A stretch of 64,000 nucleotides of DNA from Pseudomonas fluorescens (GCF_902497895.1 NZ_CABVHQ010000005.1:62001-126000), one strand, 5' to 3'. Shown: positions 27,900-37,380, counted from the stretch's first letter. Notes: generated by a model not told the origin, from the sequence alone. Numbers and translations: made by a program.

Positions 27900-28238
27900 T
27901 GCGGTAGTTGGCCTGCGATTTGCTCCACCGAACCTGCAAAACCCGACGCTGGAAAAGACCACGAGCGGAGGGCTCAACGGGTTCATCGGGGTACTCATCT
28001 TCAGCGGTTCGCTGCCGGCAACACCGTGGCGGTACTGGAATTCGTCGGTTTCGTATTCTGGTATCGCGGGCTCGCCGAAGGGGGTATTGCCGCCGTCGGC
28101 CAGCTTCAGCTTCTACAGCCGTTTTTGGGCTTGGCGCTGGCGGCCACGCTGCTTCACCAGCGAGTCAGCATGGGCATGCTGGGGGTTACCGTTGCGGTGA
28201 TCCTGTGCGTTGCTGGAGCGAGAAAATTTTCCAAGTAG
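27900..28238 (+). pseudogene. C-terminal remnant of an EamA/DMT-family transporter
   Basis: From 28026 the frame encodes 70 residues reading VGFVFWYRGLAEGGIAAVGQ and LQLLQPFLGLALAATLLHQR, which is the last two to three membrane segments of an EamA-type drug/metabolite transporter. The upstream sequence (GGLNGFIGVLIFSGSLPA in another frame) looks like the preceding segment, so a frameshift and a large 5' deletion have occurred. No start codon with ribosome site is present. Confidence 0.6.
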
Positions 28239-28323
28239 ACGTTGATCGCAACACCAGGTGCAGGAGCCAGTAATGCGCCTGCCTTTGCTGACCAGCAACG
28301 CAGCTCTCACCAGGTCGCCATGG

Positions 28324-28674
28324 TCATTTATCGTCCATCCTGGTTGACGATTGTGACCGACTCTCAGTGCTCTCTTCGGCGTTGGGAGCTTCTGGAAAAC
28401 TCCCTGGCGTGAACACGTGGGTCTGCAAGTCGCTGGCATCGACTTCGGCGACGCCATGAACCGAACGGGCCAGACCAATAGCCTTTTCACACTGTCTATG
28501 GGTGTTGACGCGGCCGCTCAACGCCACCACACCCGCATGGGTCTTGACATTGATATGCAGGCCAAGGGCTGGTTCGGCAAAGGCCAAGGCCGACTTCACT
28601 TTGGCGGTAACCCACGTGTCGTGAACGGCCATTTCCAGATCATGAGAGTAATGCTGGAAGGAGTGATTTTTCAT
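28324..28674 (-). CDS. BON-domain protein
   Basis: A 116-residue protein with one BON domain (about residues 18-90): VTAKVKSALAFAEPALGLHI, then GVVALSGRVNTHRQCEKAIG and ARSVHGVAEVDASDL. No signal peptide is apparent, unlike OsmY-type exported BON proteins, so its location is uncertain. BON domains bind phospholipid or envelope surfaces and are often induced by osmotic stress. Start 28674 follows AGAGGG. A Ser/Glu-rich tail follows the domain. Confidence 0.8.
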   Translation of the reverse strand: MKNHSFQHYSHDLEMAVHDTWVTAKVKSALAFAEPALGLHINVKTHAGVVALSGRVNTHRQCEKAIGLARSVHGVAEVDASDLQTHVFTPGSFPEAPNAEESTESRSQSSTRMDDK

Positions 28675-28938
28675 GGCTGAACCCTCTATCACCTAATCAG
28701 ATCTGCTGTCCGTCCCATTTGCTGTGCTGTCATACATCGCTCAGGCGGGCGTTATGGACACCTGATTCGTTTTGGAGTGCTCGCCACGCAAATATGGACA
28801 CACATTAATTATAGTGCGGCTGTTGTTCCCGTGGGCGTTCGCTTTGGCCGCTCAGTTTGAACGCAAGAGACGGGGTGCGGCCTTGCTGTCTCAGGTTCAG
28901 ACTGCATGGGGTGACCGCTGCCCTGTCTCAGGAACCCT

Positions 28939-29556
28939 ATGCCCGACATCTACCATCACGCCAGTGCATTCCTGGCCTCGATCGACGAGGACTGGGCGCG
29001 GCATATCGCAGCCATCGGCCCTTGCCTGCACCAGCCAAAACCTGCACGTGATCCCTATGAAGCACTGGTGCGGGCGATTGCCTATCAACAGCTGCATGCC
29101 CGCGCTGGCGATGCGATTCTCGGTCGTATGCTGGGGCTATTTCCTGGACAGGATTTCCCGAGTGCCGAGCAGCTTCTGGCGATAGAGTTTGACGTGTTGC
29201 GAGCCTGTGGTTTCTCCGCAGGCAAGATCGCGACGATTCAAGGCATTGCCCAGGCCGCGCTCAATGGCGTGGTCCCGGACTATCCGACAGCGCTGGGGAT
29301 GGACCACGAAGCGCTGATCAAAAGACTCACCAGCCTGCGAGGCGTGGGTCGCTGGACCGTGGAAATGCTGCTGATCTACAGCCTGGAACGCGCGGATATT
29401 CTGCCCGCCGACGACTTTGGCGTACGTGATGGTTATCGTCGCCTCAAAGGCCTGGAACAGCAGCCAACCCGCAAACAGATGATCGACCTCGGCCAGAGCT
29501 GGAGCCCCTACCGGACGGTAGCAGCCTGGTATCTGTGGCGAGTGCCAGGCCGTTGA
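28939..29556 (+). CDS. DNA-3-methyladenine glycosylase (HhH-GPD family)
   Basis: A 205-residue base-excision repair enzyme that removes alkylated purines. The helix-hairpin-helix is LRGVGRWTVEMLLIYSL, and the catalytic Asp follows in ILPADDFGVRDGYR. This is the short AlkA-related form without the N-terminal domain of E. coli AlkA (282 residues). Its stop overlaps the downstream Ada-type zinc-domain gene, tying two alkylation-related genes together. ATG 28939 follows CTCAGGAACC. Confidence 0.9.
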   Translation: MPDIYHHASAFLASIDEDWARHIAAIGPCLHQPKPARDPYEALVRAIAYQQLHARAGDAILGRMLGLFPGQDFPSAEQLLAIEFDVLRACGFSAGKIATIQGIAQAALNGVVPDYPTALGMDHEALIKRLTSLRGVGRWTVEMLLIYSLERADILPADDFGVRDGYRRLKGLEQQPTRKQMIDLGQSWSPYRTVAAWYLWRVPGR

Positions 29557-29816
29557 GCCGCCCGTTCCTGTTGCTCGGTCCCCAGGGCCAGCCCGTGCAA
29601 AGCACTGAACCCGGAACCCTCGGCGGTCATCGCCAATCACGAATCTACGGTCGCCTGGACTGCCCCGCCGCCTTGCGTGCGATGGCCCGAGGTGGCTACG
29701 TGGCCCATAGAGTGTTTTTTCTCGATGAAGCCACAGCCCGCAGCGCCGGTTATCGACCTTGTGCGGTGTGTATGCCTGGCGAGTATGCCAAGTGGAAAGT
29801 CCAATACAGCATGTAA
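29535..29816 (+). CDS. Ada-type metal-binding domain protein
   Basis: About 90 residues that match the zinc domain of Ada: SRIYGRLDCPAALRAMARGG, then FFLDEATARSAGYRPCAVCM, ending PGEYAKWK. The conserved Cys in LDC and PCAVC would bind zinc; in Ada one of these takes methyl groups from DNA phosphotriesters. No methyltransferase domain is attached. The start is either GTG 29535 or TTG 29553, both overlapping the glycosylase gene, so coupled translation is likely. Role in alkylation damage response is inferred from the neighbour. Confidence 0.8.
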   Translation: MASARPLSRPFLLLGPQGQPVQSTEPGTLGGHRQSRIYGRLDCPAALRAMARGGYVAHRVFFLDEATARSAGYRPCAVCMPGEYAKWKVQYSM

Positions 29817-29848
29817 AACCTGCGATCGGTTTGCGGCACAGCATCTAA

Positions 29849-29881
29849 GATCAAAAGATCGCAGCCTGCGGCAGCTCCTAC
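29849..29881 (-). repeat. REP element, single copy
   Basis: One complete minus-strand copy of the REP element with core CTGCCGCAGGCTGCGATC, between two plus-strand genes. Confidence 0.85.
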
Positions 29882-29922
29882 GCACACACATGGGGACGCC
29901 AATTGCCCTGTCGGAGGTTCCC

Positions 29923-30411
29923 ATGCAGCTCGAAGGATCCTGTCATTGCGGTGCGGTCAGGTTCAGCCTGAGCAGTGCCCACCCCTACCCTTACCAACGC
30001 TGCTATTGCTCGATCTGTCGCAAGACCCAGGGCGGTGGCGGTTACGCAATCAACCTGGGGGGCGATGCCAACAGCCTGAAAGTCCGCGGCCGCAAGCAGA
30101 TCGCGATCTATCACGCGCGGCTCAAGGACGAGGGCGACAGTCGCGCCCACCGCAGCACGGCCGAGCGGCATTTCTGCAAGCTGTGCGGCAGTGCGCTCTG
30201 GCTGTTCAGCCCCGAGTGGCCGGAGTTGATCCATCCGTTCGCCTCGGCCATCGACACGCCTCTGCCGGTGCCGCCGGAACACACCCATCTGATGCTTGGC
30301 TCGAAAGCTGCCTGGGTTGAGGTCGAGGCGCATCCCGGCGACCAGCAGTTCGAGGTCTACCCCGAAGAATCCATTGCCCAGTGGCATGAGCGGCTTGGTT
30401 TGAGCGGATAA
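29923..30411 (+). CDS. GFA-family (CENP-V/GFA domain) protein
   Basis: A 162-residue zinc protein of the glutathione-dependent formaldehyde-activating family. The zinc Cys are seen in GSCHCGAVRF, CYCSICRKTQGGGG and HFCKLCGSALW. Members bind zinc; most lack proven catalysis on S-hydroxymethylglutathione. ATG 29923 follows CGGAGG. It is preceded by a REP element and followed by another, so it is probably a single-gene unit. Confidence 0.87.
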   Translation: MQLEGSCHCGAVRFSLSSAHPYPYQRCYCSICRKTQGGGGYAINLGGDANSLKVRGRKQIAIYHARLKDEGDSRAHRSTAERHFCKLCGSALWLFSPEWPELIHPFASAIDTPLPVPPEHTHLMLGSKAAWVEVEAHPGDQQFEVYPEESIAQWHERLGLSG

Positions 30412-30425
30412 GCAATCGGCAGCAG

Positions 30426-30458
30426 GATCAAAAGATCGCAGCCTGCGGCAGCTCCTAC
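30426..30458 (-). repeat. REP element overlapping the miaE stop codon
   Basis: A complete minus-strand REP copy. The miaE stop codon (TAG, 30457-30455) is formed by the CTAC end of the repeat, so the element reaches into the coding region. Confidence 0.85.
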
Positions 30459-31069
30459 GGAAACGAGGGCACGCCGCTATGAAAGCGGAACTCGACGTCC
30501 GGCGACTCGATCAACTCCTGCTCCGCCGCCCTGACCTTGTCGATCACCTGGGCAATGTCCTTGGCATCCCCGTACTGGTAAGCCAGTTTCAGATAGCCCT
30601 GGAAGTGCCGGGCCTCGCTTTTCAGCAGGCCGAAGTAGAACTTGCCCAGCTCTTCATCCAGATGCGGCACCAGCGCTTCGAAGCGTTCGCAGCTTCGCGC
30701 CTCGATAAAGGCCCCGACCACCAGGGTATCCACCAGTTTTACCGGTTCGTGGTTGCGCACCACCTTGCGCAGCCCCGAGGCATAACGCCCGGCGGAGAGC
30801 TGGCGCAGCTCGGTCTTGCGCTTTTTCATCAGGCGCATGACCTGTTCATGGTGAACCAGCTCTTCCCGGGCCAGGCGTGACATCAGGTTGATCAGATCGA
30901 CGTGGGAGTGATACTTGGCGATCAGGCTGAGCGCGGTGCTGGCGGCCTTGAACTCGCAGTTCTTGTGGTCGATCAACAGGGTATGCTGATCCGCCAGCGC
31001 GGCCTGGATCCAGCCATCGGGGGTGCGGCACCCAAGAAACTCATGAATTTCCGGAAGAATCATTGGCAC
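30455..31069 (-). CDS. miaE: tRNA-(ms2io6A)-hydroxylase MiaE
   Basis: A 204-residue ferritin-like diiron enzyme that hydroxylates the isopentenyl group of ms2i6A at tRNA position 37, using O2. The iron ligands appear as an E-x-x-H pair in SRLAREELVHHEQVM, an upstream Glu in NCEFKAAST, a second Glu in GAFIEARSCERF, and E-x-x-H in LKSEARHFQGY. Length is normal. The last two residues and stop come from an inserted REP element (FP-stop), which may have replaced the native C-terminus by a few residues. Confidence 0.92.
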   Translation of the reverse strand: MPMILPEIHEFLGCRTPDGWIQAALADQHTLLIDHKNCEFKAASTALSLIAKYHSHVDLINLMSRLAREELVHHEQVMRLMKKRKTELRQLSAGRYASGLRKVVRNHEPVKLVDTLVVGAFIEARSCERFEALVPHLDEELGKFYFGLLKSEARHFQGYLKLAYQYGDAKDIAQVIDKVRAAEQELIESPDVEFRFHSGVPSFP

Positions 31070-31289
31070 ACTTCCGCAAGTTCAGGAGCGTGGCAAGGCA
31101 GGACGGTAGCGACTTCAGCGATCAGTAACATGAGGCTCACGAAAGAAAGGTTCACAGCGAAGGGCGCTGATTATACCGGCCGGGCCGCAGACCACCAGTC
31201 GGCCGACTTGACATGCATCAACATCACGCGCGGCGCACAGCAACTATAGTTGTGCAACGCAGCGTCTTTTCACTAAGGAGATCCCGATC

Positions 31290-32153
31290 ATGCAAGCCAT
31301 TCGCAGCATTCTGGTGGTAATTGAGCCCGAGCATTCGGAAAGCCTCGCCCTCAAACGCGCCAAGTTGATCGCAGGGGTCACCCAGGCGCATCTGCATCTG
31401 CTGGTGTGCGACAAGAAACATGATCACGCAAGCCTGCTCAGCGTAATCAAGAGCGGCTTGCTGGAGGAAGGCTACAGCGTCACCACCGAACAGGCCTGGA
31501 ATGAAAGCCTGCACGAAACCATCATCGACGTGCAGCAGGCCGAGGGTTGCGGGCTGGTGATCAAGCAGCATTTCTCCGATAACCCGCTGAAAAAGGCCTT
31601 GCTCACTCCAGCCGACTGGAAACTGCTGCGTTATTGCCCGACGCCCGTGTTGCTGGTCAAGACTGCCAAGCCCTGGACCGGCGGGGTGATTCTGGCGGCC
31701 ATCGACGTCGGCAATACCGATGGCGAACATCGCAACCTGCACGCCAGAATTGTCGATTACGGCTTCGACATCGCCAGCCTGGCCAAGGCGCAACTGCATG
31801 TGATCAGTGCCCATCCGTCACCGATGCTGTCGGCCGCCGACCCGGTGTTCCAGCTCAAGGAAACCATCGAGGCCCGCTACCGCGAGCAGTGCAAGGCGTT
31901 CCAGGCGGAGTTCGACATCGATGACTTGCACCTGCACGTCGAGGAAGGCCCGGCAGATGTGTTGATTCCCCACATGGCCCACAAACTGGAGGCATCGGTC
32001 ACTGTTATCGGCACAGTGGCACGCACCGGCTTGTCCGGGGCTTTGATCGGCAATACGGCGGAAGTGGTGCTCGACTCGCTGGAAGGCGATGTGCTGGTGC
32101 TCAAGCCGGACGAAATCATCGACCATCTGGAGGAGATTGTTACCAAGCATTGA
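31290..32153 (+). CDS. Universal stress protein, tandem Usp domains
   Basis: A 287-residue cytosolic protein with two Usp domains (about 1-140 and 150-285), as in UspE. The second domain keeps the nucleotide-binding glycines in VTVIGTVARTGLSGALIGNT followed by AEVVLDS. ATG 31290 follows AAGGAG. Such proteins rise in stationary phase or oxygen limitation and bind ATP or AMP. No partner gene is adjacent; a REP hairpin follows. Confidence 0.9.
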   Translation: MQAIRSILVVIEPEHSESLALKRAKLIAGVTQAHLHLLVCDKKHDHASLLSVIKSGLLEEGYSVTTEQAWNESLHETIIDVQQAEGCGLVIKQHFSDNPLKKALLTPADWKLLRYCPTPVLLVKTAKPWTGGVILAAIDVGNTDGEHRNLHARIVDYGFDIASLAKAQLHVISAHPSPMLSAADPVFQLKETIEARYREQCKAFQAEFDIDDLHLHVEEGPADVLIPHMAHKLEASVTVIGTVARTGLSGALIGNTAEVVLDSLEGDVLVLKPDEIIDHLEEIVTKH

Positions 32154-32164
32154 AAGCCGGAAGA

Positions 32165-32214
32165 TTAAAAAGATCGCAGCCTGCGGCAGCTCCTACACAG
32201 GCTGCGATCTTTTG
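32165..32214. repeat. REP-derived hairpin
   Basis: A minus-strand REP copy (from AGATCGCAG at 32171) runs straight into an inverted partial copy ending GGCTGCGATCTTTT, with almost no loop. The resulting hairpin with a T-rich end could act as terminator for the Usp gene. Confidence 0.75.
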
Positions 32215-32217
32215 CAT

Positions 32218-32691
32218 TCAATCAGGTGCCAAGGCATCCCTGAGAAACCCTGGCGCGATGTAGCGCTGATAATGCGCTTCAGACAGCAGGAAAAATTCCC
32301 GATCGATGGCATCGCGCAGCTCCGGCAGGTTCCAGTCGCGAAACTCCGGTAACAGCACCATCCCGTAGGCATCCAGATTGTTGATAACCCGCGCACCACG
32401 GGCGATCAACTGATAAGCCCAGCAATACTCGGACTGATGGGGTACGAAGCGGATTTTTCGCTGTTCCAGCTGCAGGCGCAGGCGCTGGGGGTCGAAAATC
32501 TCCAGTTTGCCGGCCATCACCTGCACCAACAGCTGTTCCAGGCGCAGCCACACCGCACGTTTTTGTTCCTCGTTGTAGCCGTTCCAGTGAATCACTTCAT
32601 GGTGGAACCGCTTGCAGCCACGGCACACCAAATCACCGTACACAGTGGAGCAAAGGCCGACGCAGGGGGTCTTGATAGTCTGATTGGGCAT
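32218..32691 (-). CDS. DUF1289 domain-containing protein
   Basis: A 157-residue protein. The N-terminal 60 residues are a DUF1289 domain: TPCVGLCSTVYGDLVCRGCK, then FHHEVIHWNGYNEEQK, with four Cys in a probable metal site. The C-terminal half is helical and specific to Pseudomonas-type homologues. Function is unknown. It is convergent with the Usp gene and divergent from acnB. Confidence 0.85.
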   Translation of the reverse strand: MPNQTIKTPCVGLCSTVYGDLVCRGCKRFHHEVIHWNGYNEEQKRAVWLRLEQLLVQVMAGKLEIFDPQRLRLQLEQRKIRFVPHQSEYCWAYQLIARGARVINNLDAYGMVLLPEFRDWNLPELRDAIDREFFLLSEAHYQRYIAPGFLRDALAPD

Positions 32692-33097
32692 AGGTAGCCA
32701 GAACGCGGGAAAGCAAAACAGATGCCCATGTTAGCCCTTTGTCTAACATTGATCACCCCTCAAACTTCAGCAGCTAACTTACCTTTAGAAAATTTTTGCC
32801 GTAGAATCAGCCAGCCTTTTAAGGCGCCAATGTCCGTTAGAAGCTGTTTTCAAAGCGTCACGAGCACAGTCGTTCCTTCAGAGCGGTGTTGGCGAGGGGT
32901 ATTTCCAGCGGGGAAAACTCAGCGCCAACCCTCATCAGCTCCGTTCTGCAGGCGTAAAACTTTGAAAGCAGCTTCTGTGAGGAATTCCGGCAACTCTGGC
33001 CAGGTGGCTCAAAAAGCCCCCAGGGCGCATGCGTGCCGTGAGTTTCTGGATGAGCGTCCCGGACACCCATTTGGGACCACTGATGAGGGTAATAACT
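32692..33097 (+). promoter_or_regulatory. acnB promoter and long structured leader
   Basis: A -35 box TTACCT (32779-32784) is 17 bases from a -10 box TAGAAT (32802-32807). A transcript from there would have a leader of about 285 bases. Within it GAAGCTGTTTTCAAAG (32840-32855) pairs with CTTTGAAAGCAGCTTC (32960-32975) at 15 of 16 positions, and GTTGGCG (32888) with CGCCAAC (32923) nests inside. No start codon with ribosome site is seen before acnB. Confidence 0.5.
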
Positions 33098-35698
33098 GTG
33101 CTTGAAGCCTACCGCAAACATATCGAAGAGCGCGCAGCACTGGGTATCGTTCCCCAGCCGCTTAACGCCGAACAAACTGCAGGCCTGGTCGAGCTGCTGA
33201 AGAATCCCCCGGCTGGCGAAGAAGCTTTCCTCGTTGACCTGATCACCAATCGCGTGCCGCCTGGCGTCGACGAAGCCGCCTATGTAAAGGCCGGTTTCCT
33301 TTCCGCATTGGCCAAAGGCGAAGCCAACTCCCCTCTGATCGACAAGAAACGCGCTGTTGAACTGCTCGGCACCATGCAAGGCGGCTACAACATCGTGACC
33401 CTGGTCGACCTGCTGGAAGACGCCGAACTGGCGCCAGTCGCGGCCAAGGAACTCAAGCACACCCTGCTGATGTTCGACGCCTTCCACGACGTCGCGGAAA
33501 AAGCCAAGAACGGCAACGTTCACGCTCAAGGCGTGCTGCAATCCTGGGCTGACGGCGAGTGGTTCCAGAAGCGTCCGGTGCTGGCCGACAAGATCAGCCT
33601 GCGCGTATTCAAGGTCACCGGCGAAACCAACACCGACGACCTGTCCCCTGCTCCCGATGCCTGGTCCCGTCCAGACATCCCGCTGCACGCCCTGGCCATG
33701 CTGAAAATGGCCCGTGACGGCATCGTTCCGGATGAGCAAGGCGTCACCGGTCCCATGAAGCAGATCGAAGAAATGCGCGGTCAAGGCTTCCCGATCGCCT
33801 ACGTCGGTGACGTGGTCGGTACCGGTTCTTCGCGTAAATCGGCAACCAACTCGGTACTGTGGTTCTTCGGCGACGACGTTCCTTTCGTGCCGAACAAGCG
33901 TGCCGGTGGTTTCTGCTTCGGCAACAAGATCGCTCCGATCTTCTACAACACCATGGAAGATGCCGGCGCACTGCCGATCGAATTCGACGTGACCAACATG
34001 AACATGGGCGACGTGATCGACCTGTATCCGCATGCTGGCAAAGTCACCAAGCACAACAGCGACGAAGTCCTGACCACCTTCGAAATGAAGACTCCGGTTC
34101 TGTTGGACGAAGTCCGTGCCGGCGGTCGTATCCCGCTGATCATCGGCCGTGGCCTGACCGAGAAGGCTCGCACCGAACTGGGTCTGCCACCTTCGACCCT
34201 GTTCAAGCTGCCCGAAGCACCGGCTGAAAGCACCAAGGGTTATACCCTGGCGCAGAAAATGGTCGGCAAGGCGTGCGGCGTAGCTGGCGTTCGTCCAGGT
34301 ACCTACTGCGAACCGAAAATGACCACCGTCGGCTCCCAGGACACCACAGGTCCAATGACCCGTGACGAACTGAAAGACCTGGCGTGCCTGGGCTTCTCGA
34401 CCGATCTGGTCATGCAGTCCTTCTGCCACACCGCGGCCTATCCAAAGCCGATCGACGTGACCACCCACCACACCCTGCCTGACTTCATCATGACCCGCGG
34501 CGGCGTTTCCCTGCGTCCGGGCGACGGCATCATCCACAGCTGGCTGAACCGCATGCTGCTGCCGGACACCGTCGGCACCGGTGGCGACTCCCACACCCGT
34601 TTCCCGATGGGCATCTCCTTCCCGGCCGGTTCCGGTCTGGTAGCGTTCGCTGCAGCCACTGGCGTCATGCCACTGGACATGCCGGAATCGATCCTGGTGC
34701 GCTTCAAAGGCAAGATGCAACCGGGCGTCACCCTGCGTGACCTGGTTCACGCCATTCCTTACTACGCGATCCAGGCTGGCCTGTTGACCGTAGAGAAGAA
34801 AGGCAAGAAGAACGCTTTCTCCGGTCGCATCCTGGAAATCGAAGGTCTCGACAACCTGAGCATCGAGCAGGCTTTCGAACTGTCCGACGCCTCCGCCGAA
34901 CGTTCCGCTGCCGGTTGCACCATCAAGCTGTCGAAAGAGTCGATCACCGAGTACCTGAACTCCAACATCACCCTGCTGCGCTGGATGATCGGCGAAGGCT
35001 ACGGCGATGCACGGACCCTGGAACGTCGCGCACAAGCGATGGAAGCCTGGGTTGCCAACCCTGAGCTGATGGTTGCCGATGCTGACGCCGAATACGCCGA
35101 AACCATCGAAATCGACCTGGCCGACATCAAAGAGCCTGTGCTCTGCGCGCCAAACGATCCGGACGACGCCCGTCTGCTCTCCAGCGTTGCTGGCGAGAAG
35201 ATCGACGAAGTGTTCATCGGTTCGTGCATGACCAACATCGGTCACTTCCGCGCTGCCGGTAAACTGCTGGAAAAAGTCGAAGGTGCGTTGCCAACTCGTC
35301 TGTGGCTGTCGCCGCCGACCAAGATGGACGCTCACCAGTTGACCGAAGAAGGCTACTACGGCATCTACGGCAAGGCTGGCGCGCGCATGGAAATGCCGGG
35401 CTGCTCGCTGTGCATGGGTAACCAGGCGCGCGTTGAACCGAACTCCACCGTGGTGTCGACGTCGACCCGTAACTTCCCGAACCGTCTGGGTGACGGCGCG
35501 AACGTCTACCTGGCTTCGGCCGAGCTGGCGTCTGTGGCTTCGATCCTGGGTCGCCTGCCGACCGTCGAGGAGTACATGGCCTACGCGAAGGAAATCGACA
35601 CCATGGCCAGCGATGTCTATCGCTACCTGAGTTTCGACCAGATCGCCGAGTTCCGTGAAGCTGCTGCGAATGCCAACATTCCGGTCATTCAAGCTTAA
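33098..35698 (+). CDS. acnB: Aconitate hydratase B (bifunctional aconitase/2-methylisocitrate dehydratase)
   Basis: An 866-residue TCA-cycle enzyme that interconverts citrate and isocitrate. The start is GTG 33098 ([16 protein letters not shown]), with GAGGGT seven bases upstream; an in-frame ATG at 33029 would add a tail foreign to AcnB. The HEAT-like N-terminal domain (about 1-155) and swivelling domain precede the catalytic core. The 4Fe-4S cluster Cys are one in [13 protein letters not shown] and the pair in [10 protein letters not shown]. Length and order are those of AcnB. It has its own promoter and terminator. Confidence 0.96.
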   Translation: MLEAYRKHIEERAALGIVPQPLNAEQTAGLVELLKNPPAGEEAFLVDLITNRVPPGVDEAAYVKAGFLSALAKGEANSPLIDKKRAVELLGTMQGGYNIVTLVDLLEDAELAPVAAKELKHTLLMFDAFHDVAEKAKNGNVHAQGVLQSWADGEWFQKRPVLADKISLRVFKVTGETNTDDLSPAPDAWSRPDIPLHALAMLKMARDGIVPDEQGVTGPMKQIEEMRGQGFPIAYVGDVVGTGSSRKSATNSVLWFFGDDVPFVPNKRAGGFCFGNKIAPIFYNTMEDAGALPIEFDVTNMNMGDVIDLYPHAGKVTKHNSDEVLTTFEMKTPVLLDEVRAGGRIPLIIGRGLTEKARTELGLPPSTLFKLPEAPAESTKGYTLAQKMVGKACGVAGVRPGTYCEPKMTTVGSQDTTGPMTRDELKDLACLGFSTDLVMQSFCHTAAYPKPIDVTTHHTLPDFIMTRGGVSLRPGDGIIHSWLNRMLLPDTVGTGGDSHTRFPMGISFPAGSGLVAFAAATGVMPLDMPESILVRFKGKMQPGVTLRDLVHAIPYYAIQAGLLTVEKKGKKNAFSGRILEIEGLDNLSIEQAFELSDASAERSAAGCTIKLSKESITEYLNSNITLLRWMIGEGYGDARTLERRAQAMEAWVANPELMVADADAEYAETIEIDLADIKEPVLCAPNDPDDARLLSSVAGEKIDEVFIGSCMTNIGHFRAAGKLLEKVEGALPTRLWLSPPTKMDAHQLTEEGYYGIYGKAGARMEMPGCSLCMGNQARVEPNSTVVSTSTRNFPNRLGDGANVYLASAELASVASILGRLPTVEEYMAYAKEIDTMASDVYRYLSFDQIAEFREAAANANIPVIQA

Positions 35699-35712
35699 CG
35701 TTACAACGCCAT

Positions 35713-35752
35713 AAAAAACGCCGCCCATCGTGAGATGGGCGGCGTTTTTTTA
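35713..35752 (+). terminator. Terminator after acnB
   Basis: Stem ACGCCGCCCATC / GATGGGCGGCGT with loop GTGA, flanked by six A and seven T, so it could work in both directions. Confidence 0.92.
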
Positions 35753-35760
35753 TACCCCAG

Positions 35761-35870
35761 AATCAAAAGATCGCAGCCTGCGGCAGCTCCTACAGAATTT
35801 ATATACACCCGCAATATCACGGGTGTACTCGGTCGGTGTAGGAGCTGCCGCAGGCTGCGATCTTTTGATC
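35761..35870. repeat. REP pair in inverted orientation
   Basis: Two full copies face each other (35761-35793 minus, 35838-35870 plus), separated by 44 bases that themselves contain an inverted repeat (ACACCCG / CGGGTGT). This is a complete REPIN-like unit between two convergent genes. Confidence 0.9.
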
Positions 35871-35878
35871 TTGTTTTT

Positions 35879-37159
35879 CTAGGCCGTCAACGAATAGATC
35901 AACGCGGTAATCGCCACCAGCCCCACCAGCGTCACAAAGACGTTGGAAGCCTGGCCACGATACCGCGCCATGGCTGGCACCTTACGGATCGCGTACATCG
36001 GCATCAGGAACAGGATTGCCGCGATGATCGGGCCACCCAGGGTTTCGATCATGCCGAGGATGCTCGGGTTGAGCGTAGCGACGATCCAGCACACCACCAG
36101 CATGAAGGCTGCGGTCATGCGGTCCAGGGTCTTCGGTGCCGGGCGACGACCGCTCTTGACGACCAGACCCTTGAGGCCTTCGCTGGCGCCGATGTAGTGC
36201 CCCAGAAACGACTTGGAAATCGCCACGAACGCAATCAGCGGTGCCGCAAAGGCAATCGTCGGGTTGCTGAAGTGGTTGGCCAGGTACGACAGGATCGACA
36301 GATTCTGCGCCTTGGCTTCGGCCAGTTGTGCCGGCGACAGGGTCAGCACGCAACTGAAGACGAAGAACAGCACCATCACCACCATCAGGCCGTGGGCGCG
36401 GGACAGAATCTGCGAGCTGCGCTCTTCGGCGTGCTCGCCATGCCGACGCTTCTGGTCCACCGCAAAGGCCGAGATGATCGGCGAATGGTTGAACGAGAAC
36501 ACCATCACCGGAATCGCCAGCCACAGGGTGTGCAGCAAGGCCGAAGGCTCAGGCACTGTGCTCGCGGTGGCGAGAATGCCGCCGTTCCAGTGCGGAACCA
36601 GGAACACCGCGAGGAACAGCAATGCGACGATGAACGGATAGACCATCAGGCTCATGGCCTTGACGATCGCCTGTTCACCACAGCGCACCACCGCCAGCAG
36701 ACCGAGAATCAGCACCAACGACAGAACCACCCGCGGTGGCGGCGTGATGTGCAGTTGATGTTCGAGGAAACTGCCCACGGTGTTGGTCAGCGCGACGCTG
36801 TAGATCAACAGGATCGGAAAGATCGCAAAGAAATACAGCAAGGTGATCAACGCCCCCGCCTTGATCCCGAAATGTTCTTCGACCACTTCGGTGATGTCGG
36901 CGCCGGCCCGGCCCGAGAGCACGAAGCGGGTCAGGCCACGGTGCGCATAAAAAGTCATCGGGAACGCCAACAGCGCCAGAATCATCAGCGGCCAGAAGCC
37001 ACCGAGGCCGGCGTTGATCGGCAAAAACAGGGTGCCCGCACCAATTGCAGTACCAAACAGGCCCAGCATCCAGGTTGTGTCATGGCGATTCCAGCTACTG
37101 AGACTCGCTGGTGTCGCCGCTTCATAGCGTTCGTCGACGCTATTGGCCTGATCATTCAT
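35879..37159 (-). CDS. HAAAP-family amino-acid permease (SdaC/TdcC-like)
   Basis: A 426-residue inner-membrane transporter with about eleven hydrophobic segments. The family start is clear in WMLGLFGTAIGAGTLFLPIN. Further typical segments are VMVFSFNHSPIISAFAV and AISKSFLGHYIGASEGL. Members take up serine or threonine with protons; the substrate here is a prediction. ATG 37159 (MNDQANS) is chosen because GGAG lies upstream, while ATG 37177 has no spaced ribosome site. Confidence 0.87.
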   Translation of the reverse strand: MNDQANSVDERYEAATPASLSSWNRHDTTWMLGLFGTAIGAGTLFLPINAGLGGFWPLMILALLAFPMTFYAHRGLTRFVLSGRAGADITEVVEEHFGIKAGALITLLYFFAIFPILLIYSVALTNTVGSFLEHQLHITPPPRVVLSLVLILGLLAVVRCGEQAIVKAMSLMVYPFIVALLFLAVFLVPHWNGGILATASTVPEPSALLHTLWLAIPVMVFSFNHSPIISAFAVDQKRRHGEHAEERSSQILSRAHGLMVVMVLFFVFSCVLTLSPAQLAEAKAQNLSILSYLANHFSNPTIAFAAPLIAFVAISKSFLGHYIGASEGLKGLVVKSGRRPAPKTLDRMTAAFMLVVCWIVATLNPSILGMIETLGGPIIAAILFLMPMYAIRKVPAMARYRGQASNVFVTLVGLVAITALIYSLTA

Positions 37160-37348
37160 CCGGTCGGATCTCCGCATTTCCAGTCATGTGCCACACAGTC
37201 GGAGCGAGTCAGAAAAAGCTGACAGGCAGCGCCCCGGCCATAATAGGGGCGCGATTGTCCGGGATTAGCCAACAGAAGCAAAGACTTAGCTGAGGAGCGG
37301 TCAGGCGGACCAGGCGTTTCTCGCAGCGCGCATTAACGTAATGCCCCC

Positions 37349-37380
37349 GTAGGAGCTGCCGCAGGCTGCGATCTTTTGAC
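37349..37380 (+). repeat. REP element, single copy
   Basis: One plus-strand copy ending CTTTTGAC, between the permease gene and the dehydrogenase gene, which are divergent. Its position in a divergent gap is unusual for this family. Confidence 0.85.

Noticed and set aside
28750..28805. Possible insertion-sequence end (ATGGACACCTGATT, with a second ATGGACAC nearby)
   Set aside because: No transposase sequence, no matching inverted partner and no target duplication found.
28772..29185. Plus-strand open frame overlapping the start of the glycosylase gene
   Set aside because: No ribosome site or family similarity, and it overlaps a well-supported repair gene in another frame.
32749..32763. ANR/FNR box ahead of acnB (TTGATCACCCCTCAA)
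   Set aside because: Only one half-site fits; the second half does not match ATCAA at the required spacing.
32858..35728. Open frame of more than 900 codons on the minus strand opposite acnB
   Set aside because: It is the antisense shadow of the GC-rich acnB gene; its product has no family features and acnB is certain.
35761..35870. CRISPR-like repeats
   Set aside because: The repeated units are inverted REP pairs scattered at gene ends, not direct repeats with equal spacers.
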